The notes: generated by a model from the sequence alone, not told the origin. A stretch of 64,000 nt of DNA from Protofrankia sp963555925 (GCA_963555925.1 CAUVXJ010000100.1:1-64000); one strand, 5' to 3'; shown: positions 50,022 to 59,650, counted from the stretch's first letter. Made by a program: numbers and translations.

Positions 50022-51377
50022 TCAGACCGAACGGGCGGTGAGAAGCTGGTCCGCTTCGCGTGCCCGCGGATCGGAGGCATGTCGGCGCAGACGCCGACGC
50101 ACATCCTCGGCCCGCCGCCCGTTGCGCTGCGACCGGGTGGCCTCAAGTAGCGGTGCGACTTCGCGGACCAACATGCAGCCGTGGTCAAGGTTACCCAGAT
50201 CGATCTGAACCGCCGCATGACGTAGCAAATAGGTGGCGTGGTCGCGGGCGTGGACGGCCGGATGCAGGGCTAGGGCCGCAGTCAGCCACCGGTCGGCCTG
50301 AGGCAGCCGGCCGAGGTCGATGTAGCAGATTCCGATCTGGGCGGCGTACGACCCCTCGTCGAAAATGCCTGCCCAGGCCGGGTCCTGCGGGGTCGCCCGT
50401 TCAAAAGCAGCCTCGCAGCGCACGAGCGCGCGGGAGCATTCGGCCGGCTCCCCCAGCGCCGCATAGGCGCGCGCCAACCTCATCTGGAACATCGCGCCGG
50501 CCCGTCCGCTGATGCCACCGCTACTGGCGACGGCTGCATGCGCAAGTTCAACGGCCTCCCGCGGGCGCTCGAAGTCAACGCACTGAAGCGACATGTTTTT
50601 CATGATGTTCGCGCCGACCAGGCGGTCCCCGGCTGCATGGGCGGCGTGCAGGGCCGCGATCCAGTAACGCTGGGCGCTGGTGTGGTAACCGGCATCGAAC
50701 GACGCCCAGCCCGCGACCCGGGCGAGTTCAGCCGCCAGCAGCTGGAGCCTTTCCCCGATCTTCTCCGTGTACGAACCCCGGGCAAGCAGCTCGGTGACCA
50801 CCCCGAGCTCGGCGTCCACCAGCCGTCGGACACTGTCACCACCAAGCCGATCGTCCATCAGACGTAACCCGGGGATGTTGTGTTCGATACGGTTGACGAT
50901 CTGCGCGTCCACCTGCCCGCCGTCGAGCGCCGCGGCGAGCCGGGCAGGCTCGAGGTTCAACCACTCGCCGGCCAGGGCAGCCACGCCGGCTCCGGTGATG
51001 GTCAGAAATCCACGACGGTCGGTCAGGGCGTCCTCGACAACATCGATCATGGACGTCACACTGCCCGCGCCGCTCCACGGGTAGTCGGTACGTACAACGT
51101 CACCGGTCGGCAGCCATGCGGGCCATGGATGGGCCTCGACCTTCTCCGACGGGACGCCGAGTTCGGCGGCGAGCGCGAGCTGTGACACCCGATCGGGCAC
51201 CACGCCGCGGTGTTCCCAACGCCAGACCTTCTGGCGTTCCGCCGCCATGTTGGCCACCCCCAGGTCGCGCGCTCGACGCGCCACCACCCGGGCCAGCCTC
51301 TGGTAGGACCAGCCACGCTGCGCTCGGACGAACGCGAGCGGGTGGGTGCAGGCACCGGCACCGTCGGTCAACATCAT
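50022..51377 (-). CDS. XRE-type helix-turn-helix regulator with TPR-like C-terminus
   Basis: A 451-residue regulator. The HTH is at about residues 12-75 (LAFVRAQRGWSYQRLARVVA then KVWRWEHRGVVPDRVSQLAL), with an ALAAELGVP helix after it. The remaining 350 residues are alpha-helical repeats such as YWIAALHAAHAAGDRLVGAN and MRLARAYAALGEPAECSRAL. NsdA-like regulators in Streptomyces have this layout and influence development and antibiotics. ATG 51377 has AAGGAG five bases upstream. Targets are unknown. Confidence 0.85.
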   Translation of the reverse strand: MMLTDGAGACTHPLAFVRAQRGWSYQRLARVVARRARDLGVANMAAERQKVWRWEHRGVVPDRVSQLALAAELGVPSEKVEAHPWPAWLPTGDVVRTDYPWSGAGSVTSMIDVVEDALTDRRGFLTITGAGVAALAGEWLNLEPARLAAALDGGQVDAQIVNRIEHNIPGLRLMDDRLGGDSVRRLVDAELGVVTELLARGSYTEKIGERLQLLAAELARVAGWASFDAGYHTSAQRYWIAALHAAHAAGDRLVGANIMKNMSLQCVDFERPREAVELAHAAVASSGGISGRAGAMFQMRLARAYAALGEPAECSRALVRCEAAFERATPQDPAWAGIFDEGSYAAQIGICYIDLGRLPQADRWLTAALALHPAVHARDHATYLLRHAAVQIDLGNLDHGCMLVREVAPLLEATRSQRNGRRAEDVRRRLRRHASDPRAREADQLLTARSV

Positions 51378-51775
51378 CCGTCTCCTTCGAGTCGCAATTG
51401 GTGAGCAGTGAACAACAGTAGGTGGCACATCCTCTTTCGTACAGTGATGACTTCAGTGCGATGCGTGCACACGGTCACTCGGAGACAACAGAGCACGCAT
51501 GACCACACCGAATGCACGGTGTTCGCAACATTGATCGCATCTACGCCCCATAAAGCAGCCGATAACACCGCTATCTGCCCAACAGCTTGCTATCAAGCAA
51601 GCGACCAAACAGATCGTACCGTCACCCTTGGGCAATGTAGGAGCCTGGACTACAACGAGATCACACGTATCGTGCCGCATCAATCGCTCAGTGCAGGCAG
51701 CCGCCGAGATGCGCATAAACGGGCAAAACCGCGTGTAACGGCATAATCACGGCATGAACGAGCAGGCTTCCATGG
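51378..51775. other. 398-bp relatively AT-rich region without a recognised gene
   Basis: Between the XRE/TPR gene and the ABC ATPase end. Base composition is visibly less GC-rich than the surroundings. A 7-bp stem GCTTGCT-ATCA-AGCAAGC lies at 51585-51602. An open frame of 112 codons at 51408-51746 has no ribosome site or family features. It may hold the regulator's promoter or foreign DNA. Confidence 0.6.
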
Positions 51776-52945
51776 TCAGGACGGCAGGAGATGCCCGTCC
51801 CGGTCGAAAAAAAACAACGACTCGATGGATGCACCAAGCGTCACTAGAACGCCACCAGGAGGCAGATGATCGGCACCGACGCGGACGGCGAGCATGCCGG
51901 CCTCGGTCCGGACGTAGACCGAACGATCCGCGCCTAGGCGCTCGACCACGACCACCTCGCCGCCGATCCGGAATGCGTCATCTCGACCCGTGGCGCTACC
52001 GGCACGATCGCCGGCCTCATCCGGCCCGGCCAGGCGCAGATGCTCCGGCCTGACACCCACCGCCACCGAACCGGCCGGCGCGGGAACGACGAAACCCCTG
52101 CCGCGCAGCGTTGCGTCCACCCAGGTGCCGTCGCAGACATTCATCGGCGGGCCACCGACGAAGGTAGCCACGAATCGCGTGGCCGGCCGGTCATAGATCT
52201 CGTCCGGGGTGCCGATCTGCTCGAGGCGTCCACGGTTGAGTACGGCGACCCGATCACCAACAGCCATGGCCTCCGCCTGGTCATGGGTGACGAACAGCGC
52301 GGTCGACCCCAGGCCGCGCAGCAGGGCCACGATCTCCACCCGCAGCTCAACCCGCAGTTGCGCATCAAGCCCGGACATGGGTTCGTCGAGCAGGACGACC
52401 TTTGCCCGGGTGGCCAACGCCCGCCCGATGGCAACCCGCTGGCGCTGGCCCCCTGACATCCCTGCCGGCCGACGGCCCGCCAGATCGCCGATGGTGAGCA
52501 TCTCCAACGTTTCGCGGGCCCGCGCACGGGCCGCCGACTTCGACATCCCGCGCCCGTACCTCAGCGCCAGCACGAGATTGTCCAGCGCGGTCAGGTGCGG
52601 GTAGAGCGCGAAATGCTGGAACACCATCGAGACGTCGCGCTGGTGCGGTGCGACACCACGCTGGCTGATGCCGCCGAAGCGCAAGTCACCCGCGGTCGGC
52701 GCCTCAAGGCCGGCGCAGATCCGCAGCAGCGTCGACTTCCCGGATCCAGACGGCCCGAGCAGGGCCACGATCTCCCCCGGCTCCACCGACAGGCTCACGG
52801 CGTCGAGCGCACGGACTGCGCCGAAGATCCGGCTGACCCCGTCCACCTCGATGCGGACCCCGGTCCCTGCCACGGCCGGGGTCACCTCGGGCGCACCCGC
52901 GAGACTCCCCCTGTCCGTGGCAGGCTCAACCACCGATCCACTCAT
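51776..52945 (-). CDS. Sugar-type ABC importer ATP-binding protein (MalK/UgpC family)
   Basis: A 389-residue ATPase: Walker A LLGPSGSGKST, signature GMSGGQRQRVAIGRAL, Walker B VVLLDEPMSGLDAQL, H-loop FVTHDQAEAMA, then the TOBE/OB regulatory domain (VAVGVRPEHLRLA) typical of MalK/UgpC. ATG 52945 has AGGGAAG upstream. It is the last gene of the importer, after the binding protein. Confidence 0.93.
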   Translation of the reverse strand: MSGSVVEPATDRGSLAGAPEVTPAVAGTGVRIEVDGVSRIFGAVRALDAVSLSVEPGEIVALLGPSGSGKSTLLRICAGLEAPTAGDLRFGGISQRGVAPHQRDVSMVFQHFALYPHLTALDNLVLALRYGRGMSKSAARARARETLEMLTIGDLAGRRPAGMSGGQRQRVAIGRALATRAKVVLLDEPMSGLDAQLRVELRVEIVALLRGLGSTALFVTHDQAEAMAVGDRVAVLNRGRLEQIGTPDEIYDRPATRFVATFVGGPPMNVCDGTWVDATLRGRGFVVPAPAGSVAVGVRPEHLRLAGPDEAGDRAGSATGRDDAFRIGGEVVVVERLGADRSVYVRTEAGMLAVRVGADHLPPGGVLVTLGASIESLFFFDRDGHLLPS

Positions 52946-53042
52946 GATCGTCTTCCCTGTGACAGCCGCTGAGCCGGCTGGAGAGCCGGCTGGAGAGCGA
53001 ACCACCACGGGCGACAGCGCCGACCACGGTGGATTCGGACGG

Positions 53043-54380
53043 TCATTGGGTGAGATTCTCCGCCTGGCTCTGCAACTCGGTCAGGGTAGCCGCCGGATCA
53101 GCACCCATCATGATCTTCTGGACCTCATCCGACGCAAACGCGGGTACTTCACCACCACGCGTCCCAGTCCAGTAAGGCGCCCGAACGAGTGAGTCCACCG
53201 TTGCGTTGAAGGGTACGAGCTGCGGAAACTGCTGGTAGAGCGGTACCAGCCGGTTGGCGGCTTCAATGTCGACCGGCAGGTAACTCAGCGCCTCCACACC
53301 GGCTGCGACGACGTCCGGAGCGAGCAGCGACACCATCAGTTCGGTGGCCATCTCATTCTGACAACGATCGGTTGCGAGCACCACGAGGCCGTTGCCACCG
53401 GCCACCGGGTGCTGGGTGCCGCCCGGCAGGACCGGGATCGGCGCCACTCCGAGCGGAAAAGCGCCCTTGCCCTGCTGCTCGAGTCCTCGTAGCCCCGGCA
53501 CGACCGAGTTGATGCTCGCCCCGGCGATCGCGGTCTGCTTGCTCAAGCCGAAACGGACCAGGGCATCGGTCGGAGTCTTCGACTGCGGCCCGTAACTGCC
53601 GACCTTGGCCAGGAAGCCGGCGGCGGCACGAGCGGCGTCGGTGGTGAAGTTCGGCCGGCCCTCGGCGTTCTGGATGTTCGCGCCCTTCGAGCCGGCAATG
53701 GTGTTGAGGAACCACTGACCAAACTGATCCCCGGTCGGCAGGTCGATCGGTTGTACGCTCGGCAGCGCAGATTTGATCTTGTCGGCCGCGGCGATGACGC
53801 CTGCGGTGTCCGCCAGGGACTTCGGATCCACGCCGGCCTTGGCCAGCATGTCGGAATTGTAGAGCAGAACGGGGACGGACACCTGCTGGGGAACGGCGTA
53901 CAGCTGCTTGCCGACCTTGCCCAGAGTCGTGAACCGCTGATCGTATGAGGCGCGCAACAACCGCGGCGCCAGCTCCTGCGCGTCGAGCTGCTGGACAAAG
54001 GTGGGCAGCAGGTCGAACCCGGCGACCGCAAGGTCGGTCGTGCGCCCGGCTGAGGCGTCGGCGCTGATCTGCTGGACGATCTGGGTGTAGGTGGTCGCAG
54101 TCGAGGTGATCTCGACGGTCAGGCCCGGATGGGCCTTCTCCATATAGGCCTTGCCGGACTTGGCCGTGTCATTGAGCGGGCCGCTCACGGTCATCCGCAG
54201 CGTCTTGACCTTGGTGGCGCACTGGGTGGATGCTCTGGCTCCGTTGACGTCGTCCACGGCAGCGGTCGCGGGCCGCGCGGTCGGGCGGAGACTGGAGTTG
54301 ACCGACGGACCACTCGAGCCGCCGACTCCGCACGCGGTGGCCATGAACACGACAGCGGCGAGGGTGAGCAGCCTGACCAT
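53043..54380 (-). CDS. Extracellular solute-binding lipoprotein (family 1)
   Basis: A 445-residue binding protein with an export signal (VRLLTLAAVVFMATAC lipobox, Cys17), a Ser/Ala linker and an SBP family 1 body (TDLAVAGFDLLPTFVQQLD, LYAVPQQVSVPVLLYNSDML). The last part (GVEALSYLPVDIEAANRLVP) is typical of UgpB-like proteins. ATG 54380 has GAGGAAAGGC upstream and lies inside the first unit of a 60-bp repeat. The ligand is probably a sugar or glycerol-phosphate ester. Confidence 0.9.
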   Translation of the reverse strand: MVRLLTLAAVVFMATACGVGGSSGPSVNSSLRPTARPATAAVDDVNGARASTQCATKVKTLRMTVSGPLNDTAKSGKAYMEKAHPGLTVEITSTATTYTQIVQQISADASAGRTTDLAVAGFDLLPTFVQQLDAQELAPRLLRASYDQRFTTLGKVGKQLYAVPQQVSVPVLLYNSDMLAKAGVDPKSLADTAGVIAAADKIKSALPSVQPIDLPTGDQFGQWFLNTIAGSKGANIQNAEGRPNFTTDAARAAAGFLAKVGSYGPQSKTPTDALVRFGLSKQTAIAGASINSVVPGLRGLEQQGKGAFPLGVAPIPVLPGGTQHPVAGGNGLVVLATDRCQNEMATELMVSLLAPDVVAAGVEALSYLPVDIEAANRLVPLYQQFPQLVPFNATVDSLVRAPYWTGTRGGEVPAFASDEVQKIMMGADPAATLTELQSQAENLTQ

Positions 54381-54470
54381 GCCTTTCCTCGCGCGGCCGG
54401 CGGCCCCCAAAGCCCACCCGGCCAAAGGCCGCGCGACCATGATTTTCCTCGCGCGGCCGGCGGCCCCAAG
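54376..54470. repeat. Two tandem ~60-bp repeats at the solute-binding protein start
   Basis: ACCATG...TTCCTCGCGCGGCCGGCGGCCCC begins at 54376 and again at 54436. The core GGCCAAAGGCCGCGCGACCA nearly matches that of the repeats at 32470-32587. The minus strand reads AGGAAAATCATGGTCGCG, a ribosome-site-plus-ATG look. Confidence 0.88.
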
Positions 54471-54520
54471 CGGTCTGGACAGACGGGTCCGGATCAAGTG
54501 TCTTCCTCTCGGGCACGCTC

Positions 54521-55405
54521 TCATCCCTCGGCACCGACACCGGTGCCGGTGATTCCGGCGGCCAATCGCCGCTGAGCTAGGATGAACACGACAAGTGTTG
54601 GAATGCTTACAATCAACGCCGCAGCCGAAAGCTGGGCGAAGTCCGGGAAACCGCCGCTGGCCGAAACCAGGTTCACCAGAGCCAACGGCGGGGTCGCGAT
54701 ATCCGGTGAGCGTGCCACCAGCAGCGGCCAAAGATACTCGTTAAACGAGAGCAGGAAGCTGAAGGTCGCGACCGTGGCGACCGCCGGCATCGACAGCGGT
54801 AGAACGACCGCACGCAGCGTCCGCCAGATGCCGAGGCCGTCCATTCTGGCCGCTTCCAGGAGCGCTACCGGAATCGTGCTCATATACTGCCGGAGCAGGA
54901 AGATTCCCGCAGCATTGGTCATGAAGGGCAGCACCAGCCCGGCTCTGGTGTCGGCCAGACCGAGCGCGGAAATCGTCACATAGTTCGGTATGGCGGTGAT
55001 CTGTGGCGGGACCAGCAGAGTCGCGAGCACCACCGCGAACAGGGCCGTACGGCCGCGAAACCGAAGGCAGCCGAATGCATAGGCAGCTGGTATCGCCGTG
55101 GCGAGCTGCAGAAGCGTGATCACAATGCTCACCCCGGCTCCGGTCACCAGCGCCCGGCCGAGGTCTGCCGCGTCGAACGCACGCGGGAAGGCCGCGAAGC
55201 CGACCTCCGACGGGATCAGGTTCGACGACAGTCCGAGCACACTCTGCGGTGGACCCACCGCAGTACGCAGCATCCACCAGAAGGGCAGGAAGGCGCCGCC
55301 GATCCCGACGGCGAGCAACGCCCAGCGCAGACCGGTTGAGATGATCGATGCAGGGGAACTGACCGGCTGGACGCGAATCACCGCTGACTCGCCCTCGATG
55401 GTCAC
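54521..55405 (-). CDS. ABC importer permease (MalG-type)
   Basis: A 294-residue inner-membrane permease with six segments. The EAA loop is EAARMDGLGIWRTLRAVVLPLS, and PLALVNLVSASGGFPDFAQL is near the end. GTG 55405 overlaps the upstream permease stop (GTGA). It pairs with the MalF-type protein to form the channel for the binding protein's ligand. Confidence 0.93.
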   Translation of the reverse strand: MTIEGESAVIRVQPVSSPASIISTGLRWALLAVGIGGAFLPFWWMLRTAVGPPQSVLGLSSNLIPSEVGFAAFPRAFDAADLGRALVTGAGVSIVITLLQLATAIPAAYAFGCLRFRGRTALFAVVLATLLVPPQITAIPNYVTISALGLADTRAGLVLPFMTNAAGIFLLRQYMSTIPVALLEAARMDGLGIWRTLRAVVLPLSMPAVATVATFSFLLSFNEYLWPLLVARSPDIATPPLALVNLVSASGGFPDFAQLSAAALIVSIPTLVVFILAQRRLAAGITGTGVGAEG

Positions 55406-56307
55406 ACCGCCACCTCACGAGCGGCTCGGGCACGTGCCCATCGCCCGACGACAGCGCCGGCGACGCCGAGTAGGACAACGGCGACCAACAGCAACAACGC
55501 CAGCATGGAGGCATAGCCGATCCGAAACGATCCGGTAAACCCTGTCTCGTAAATGTAGTACACGATCGTCGTGCTGGAACCCAGCGGACCACCCTGTGTG
55601 AGGACCGCGACCGTCTCGAACGTCTGCAGGGTGAGAATCGTCGCAAAAACCGCAACGAATACGGTGGTGGGAGCCAGCAGCGGCAGCGTGATTCGACGCA
55701 GCCTCGCCCAGCCGCGGACGCCGTCGACATCAGCGGCCTCGTGCACCGATCTCGGGATTGTGGTGAGCCCCGCGAGGTATACGACGAAGACGAAACTCGC
55801 CAACCGCCAAGCGCCGACGAGCGCCACCACCGGCAACGCGGTGGATGTATCCCCGAGCCAGTCGACCGGGCTGATCCCGAACCAGCCGACCACAGTGTTC
55901 GCCAGCGCATGCGGATCGGCCGCGAAAATATAGGCGAAGACAACCGCCACGGCGACGAGATTGGCGCTCACCGGAAGAAACAGCGCAAGGCGGACAAGCG
56001 CACGCCCCCGGGTCACCCGTTCGGCCGCGAGCGCCAGGCCGAGGCCGACCACCACCGCCGGAATAACGGTGATCAGGCAGTAGACCACGGTATTACGGAC
56101 GGCCTGCGCAAGGTCCGGATCATGCAGAGCATCACGGAAGTTGGCAGTGCCGACCCAGTGGAGGCTCGGACCGGTGAGGGTCTTGTCGGTGCCCGCGACG
56201 AACGCGGAGACCAGCGCCGGAGCGATCGTGAACACGCCGAGGCCGACGGATGCCGGCAGCAACAGGGCCGCCACCCGCCACCCTGGGCGCTGGAACACCG
56301 CGCTCAT
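55402..56307 (-). CDS. ABC importer permease (MalF-type)
   Basis: A 301-residue permease: LLLPASVGLGVFTIAPALVS first helix, EAADVDGVRGWARLRRITLP as the EAA loop, and TQGGPLGSSTTIVYYIYETG typical of MalF/UgpA. ATG 56307 lacks a clear ribosome site; 22 bases upstream is a 12-bp repeat that would encode GIAT units if translation began further out. First gene of the four-gene importer. Confidence 0.9.
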   Translation of the reverse strand: MSAVFQRPGWRVAALLLPASVGLGVFTIAPALVSAFVAGTDKTLTGPSLHWVGTANFRDALHDPDLAQAVRNTVVYCLITVIPAVVVGLGLALAAERVTRGRALVRLALFLPVSANLVAVAVVFAYIFAADPHALANTVVGWFGISPVDWLGDTSTALPVVALVGAWRLASFVFVVYLAGLTTIPRSVHEAADVDGVRGWARLRRITLPLLAPTTVFVAVFATILTLQTFETVAVLTQGGPLGSSTTIVYYIYETGFTGSFRIGYASMLALLLLVAVVLLGVAGAVVGRWARARAAREVAV

Positions 56308-56668
56308 AGAACAGCGGCCGGGCACAGTCGCGATGCCGGTCGCGATGCCGGTCGCGATGCCGGTCGCGATGCCGGTCGGCCACGCGTGCCCAGCTGGGAC
56401 GGACCTGTTCGGTACACGGTTAGGAATCTTGACCGGTGACGGGGCATTTGTATACGACCAAGCCGTGTCGACACGGCGACCACACAAAGCCGACATTCGA
56501 TCACCGGCAGACCTGCGAGCAACGCCCTAACTGCCACAGAACGTTACAGATTCACCACCTTGAGTCCGATGGCAACGCTTCGGCTTCTGGTCCGACAATC
56601 AGGTGTGCCCCTTCGGCGCGATCCCTGCAAGAATGTCAATCGACCTGATGTCGATCTTCGGGGCCACA
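56308..56668. other. 361-bp divergent region between the importer and DUF349 gene
   Basis: It contains the 12-bp repeat at 56329-56376 and should carry promoters for both sides. No gene recognised. Confidence 0.6.
56329..56376. repeat. Four exact tandem copies of CGCGATGCCGGT
   Basis: A perfect 48-bp minisatellite 22 bases upstream of the MalF-type start codon. Twelve-base units keep frame if translated (GIAT repeats). Copy number could alter promoter or leader spacing. Confidence 0.93.
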
Positions 56669-57871
56669 ATGAGTGAGCGCAACAGTTCCGACTGGGGGCG
56701 CGTCGGCGACGACGGCACCGTGTACGTACGGACGGCCATGGGCGAACGCCCGGTCGGTTCCTGGCGGGCCGGCAGCCCGGCGGAGGGCCTCGCGCACTTC
56801 GGCCGGCGCTACGAGGACCTAGCGGCCGAAGTCGTGCTGCTCGAACAGCGCCTTACCGTCCCCAGCGCCGAGCCTGCGGACCTCGCCTCGAGCGCACGCC
56901 GACTGCTGAGCTCCCTTGACACTGTCGCTGTCGTGGGCGATCTGGCGATCCTGGCCCGGCGCCTCGAGGCGGTACTGCGCGCAGTCGACGAGCAGAAGGC
57001 CAACCGCGCGGCCGAGCGGGCACAGCGGACCGCCGCGGCGATCGAAGCGAAGGAGGCGATCGTCGCCGAAGGCGAACGCCTCGCCGGCAGCTCCGATTGG
57101 AAGGCGTCGGGCGAACGGTTCCGCGCTATCGCCACAGAGTTCCGGGCAATCACCGGGGTGGATCGCCGCACGGACACCGAGCTGTGGAAAAGGGTGACCA
57201 CTGCCCGCGATGAGTTCAACCGACGCCGGACCGCTCACTTCGCCGCACTTGACCAACAACGTGCGCAGGCCAAGGAACGCAAGGATGCGATTGTCGCCGA
57301 GGCCGAAACCCTCGCAGACTCCACCGAGTGGTCATCTAGCAGTGCTCGGTACCGGGCGCTGCTGGATGGCTGGAAGTCGGCAGGACGTGCGCCCAAGGAC
57401 GCCGAGGACGCCCTGTGGCTGCGCTTCCGGTCCGCGCAGGACACGTTTTTCGCCCGTCGCAACACTGCCAACGCCGAACGTGACGCTGAGCTGCGCACGA
57501 ATCAGGCCGGCAAGGAGCAGCTGCTCGCCGAGGCTGCCGCGATCGACCCCGGCCAGCCCGAGCAGGCGCTGCGCAAGCTTCGGGAAATCGAACAGCGCTG
57601 GGACAGCATCGGAAAGGTGCCCCGGGATGCCAGCGCCGACCTCGAGCGCCGACTGTCCGCCGCTGGTGACCGCATCCGTCACGCGGCGGACGCGCGGTGG
57701 CGCCGTCCGGAGACGACGGAGTCCGCATTTGTGACGACATTGCGGGAGTCCGTCGCCAAACTGGAGGCAAAGTTGGAGCGGGCACAGGCCGGCGGACGCA
57801 CGGACGAGGTAGCGAAAGCCGAGTCGGCGCTTGCGACACAGCGTGAATGGCTTGCGCACGCGACCCGCTAG
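56669..57871 (+). CDS. DUF349 repeat protein
   Basis: A 400-residue, highly charged helical protein with DUF349 repeats: KASGERFRAIATEFRAITGV, SSARYRALLDGWKSAGRAPK, and LREIEQRWDSIGKVPRDASA, each with a W/F...D(x)LW(x)RF pattern such as DALWLRFRSAQDTFF. A small N-terminal part (WGRVGDDGTVYVRTAMGERP) is conserved in actinobacteria. ATG 56669 is preferred. Function is not established; coiled-coil assembly or nucleotide-stress roles have been proposed for DUF349 proteins. Confidence 0.88.
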   Translation: MSERNSSDWGRVGDDGTVYVRTAMGERPVGSWRAGSPAEGLAHFGRRYEDLAAEVVLLEQRLTVPSAEPADLASSARRLLSSLDTVAVVGDLAILARRLEAVLRAVDEQKANRAAERAQRTAAAIEAKEAIVAEGERLAGSSDWKASGERFRAIATEFRAITGVDRRTDTELWKRVTTARDEFNRRRTAHFAALDQQRAQAKERKDAIVAEAETLADSTEWSSSSARYRALLDGWKSAGRAPKDAEDALWLRFRSAQDTFFARRNTANAERDAELRTNQAGKEQLLAEAAAIDPGQPEQALRKLREIEQRWDSIGKVPRDASADLERRLSAAGDRIRHAADARWRRPETTESAFVTTLRESVAKLEAKLERAQAGGRTDEVAKAESALATQREWLAHATR

Positions 57872-58223
57872 AAGCGTCCGACCCGTCACGCGGTAGGCCC
57901 GGACTTTCGGCCGCGCCGACAGGAACCCCTGCGCACGCGACATACGCCCCTTGTCGTGCGCCCGGCAGGCCCGTTTATCATGATCAATTAGGTGCAGCGC
58001 CGAGCCCGCTGATCCCCAGGCGGGGTATACCCGACCGGCTGGGCGCTTGCCACAGCTAGCAGTCGGACGTACGCTTCACAGCGTTGGTTGCCCGGTCTTG
58101 CGGGTCCCACCATTACGGACATGGTTCTTCCGGGATTCCGCTCAGCCAAAGGCGACGTGGTCACGAATTCTCCGCGTCACCGCCGGCCAATACGATCTAG
58201 ATGGGAGGAGGTTGACATCCAAC
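57872..58223. other. 352-bp region between DUF349 and XRE genes
   Basis: No gene seen. It presumably has the promoter of the XRE-hbhA-like pair; a GGGAGGAGG ribosome-site-like stretch is at 58203-58211. Confidence 0.5.
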
Positions 58224-58994
58224 ATGCCACCCCTGAATGTGCGTGATCTCGGAGACTTCATCAGGGACCAGCGCAAAACCGCCCAGATTTCCCTTCGTCA
58301 GCTCGCTCGACAGGCCGGGGTCAGCAATCCCTATCTGAGCCAGATAGAGCGTGGTCTGCGAAAGCCGTCCGCGGAGATCCTGCAGCAGATCGCCAAGGCA
58401 CTCCGAATCTCCGCAGAAGTGCTTTACGTACAGGCCGGTATTCTCGACGAGCGGTCATCCGACAATGACGTCGTCGTCTCGATCCTCGCGGACGCGAGTC
58501 TCACCGAACGACAGAAGCAGGTTATCATTGAGATCTACGACGCGTTCCGTAAGGAGAACTCGACCTACGAACTGATACCCGAATCACCCACGGTTGACGG
58601 CTCGAACACCGAACGGAACAATCCGGACGCAGCCACAAACCCCGGCTCGGGGCTGGACGCTGGGTTCGACCAATCAGCCGCCCCCCCGAACGGTGCCGCC
58701 CCGCAGGGCGTCGCGGAAGGCGGCACGGAGGCGACGACCACCTCCACCAAGGGCAGCCAGGCAAAGAGAGCCACAAGCGCGCGGAAGACGGCCAGAACCC
58801 GACCGGTCGGCGATCCCGAACCACGAACGCCGGCGGCTCGGCGAGCACGCTCAACCGAAGCCAGCGGGGAAACCGGCAGGAATGTCAATGGCAAGGCCCC
58901 GACGAAGGCCGGCCCGACAGTATCCGACGGCTCCGCGCCTACCACTATGGCGACCGTTGAACCAGCCAGCCATGACCCGGCAGAGGACGCCTAA
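58224..58994 (+). CDS. XRE-family regulator with long disordered tail
   Basis: A 256-residue protein. The XRE HTH occupies residues 5-65 (LGDFIRDQRKTAQISLRQLA, GVSNPYLSQIERGLRKPSAE, LRISAEVLYVQAGIL). After about residue 110 the sequence is low-complexity Ala/Thr/Pro/Lys. It resembles Rv0474, which precedes hbhA in mycobacteria; here too an HBHA-like gene follows. ATG 58224 is 12 bases after GGAGG, slightly long, so an upstream start is possible. Confidence 0.85.
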   Translation: MPPLNVRDLGDFIRDQRKTAQISLRQLARQAGVSNPYLSQIERGLRKPSAEILQQIAKALRISAEVLYVQAGILDERSSDNDVVVSILADASLTERQKQVIIEIYDAFRKENSTYELIPESPTVDGSNTERNNPDAATNPGSGLDAGFDQSAAPPNGAAPQGVAEGGTEATTTSTKGSQAKRATSARKTARTRPVGDPEPRTPAARRARSTEASGETGRNVNGKAPTKAGPTVSDGSAPTTMATVEPASHDPAEDA

Positions 58995-59060
58995 AAATCG
59001 ATCGATCAGCAACATGACGACAACCGAAGGCCATGCCATAACCGTGAAGCAGGAGGAGTA

Positions 59061-59552
59061 ATGGCCACGATCCGAACCACCGCCCACACATCGGACGACG
59101 CCGCCGAGGTCGAGGGTACCGTCAAGATCCAGCTGTCAGAGGTCCGCAAGCCCCTGTACGCCTCCGTTGGTGCTGCCGACGCCGCCGTCGAGAAGATCCT
59201 CACGCTTCCCACGACCTACGTGGACGAGGTCAAGAAGCTTCCCGGCCGGGTCAACGACATTTCCACCCAGGCCCAGAAACTACCGATCAACGTGCAGACA
59301 GTAGTCAAGGCGCTGCCCGCCACGGTGGGTTCGCAACTTTCCGACCTGCAAGGACGCGCAACTTCGCTCTACAACAGCTTTGCCGATCGGGGCGAGAAGC
59401 GGGTTTCCAGCATTCGTCGGAGCCCGGTCACCGAGGAGGCTGTTTCCCGTACCAGGGCCGCGGTCAGCCAGACCATGGCCGCTCGCACGTCGACTCGCAG
59501 GGCAGCCGAAACTGTAAGCACGGCCGTCAGCGACGCCGCTTCGTCCGACTGA
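59061..59552 (+). CDS. HBHA-like (heparin-binding haemagglutinin-type) protein
   Basis: A 163-residue helical protein. VRKPLYASVGAADAAVEKIL resembles the KAPLLAALGAADLALATV N-terminus of mycobacterial HbhA, and LYNSFADRGEKRVSSIR resembles its YNELVERGEAALERLR. The Lys-rich PAKKA repeats that bind heparin in mycobacteria are missing; the C-terminus is Ala/Ser/Thr-rich. Excellent ribosome site GGAGGAGTA before ATG 59061. Probably a membrane- or envelope-associated protein, not an adhesin. Confidence 0.75.
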   Translation: MATIRTTAHTSDDAAEVEGTVKIQLSEVRKPLYASVGAADAAVEKILTLPTTYVDEVKKLPGRVNDISTQAQKLPINVQTVVKALPATVGSQLSDLQGRATSLYNSFADRGEKRVSSIRRSPVTEEAVSRTRAAVSQTMAARTSTRRAAETVSTAVSDAASSD

Positions 59553-59650
59553 CCCCGGCGCATCCGGCGCCCGCGACCAGCGACCCTTCCCGAGCAGACT
59601 CCATCAGCACTCGGGAAACACAACCGTACATCACCGGCCTGTTTCGGTGA

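Noticed and set aside
51408..51746. 112-codon open frame in the AT-rich patch
   Set aside because: No ribosome site, no recognisable domain and Cys/His-scattered composition; not supported as a gene.
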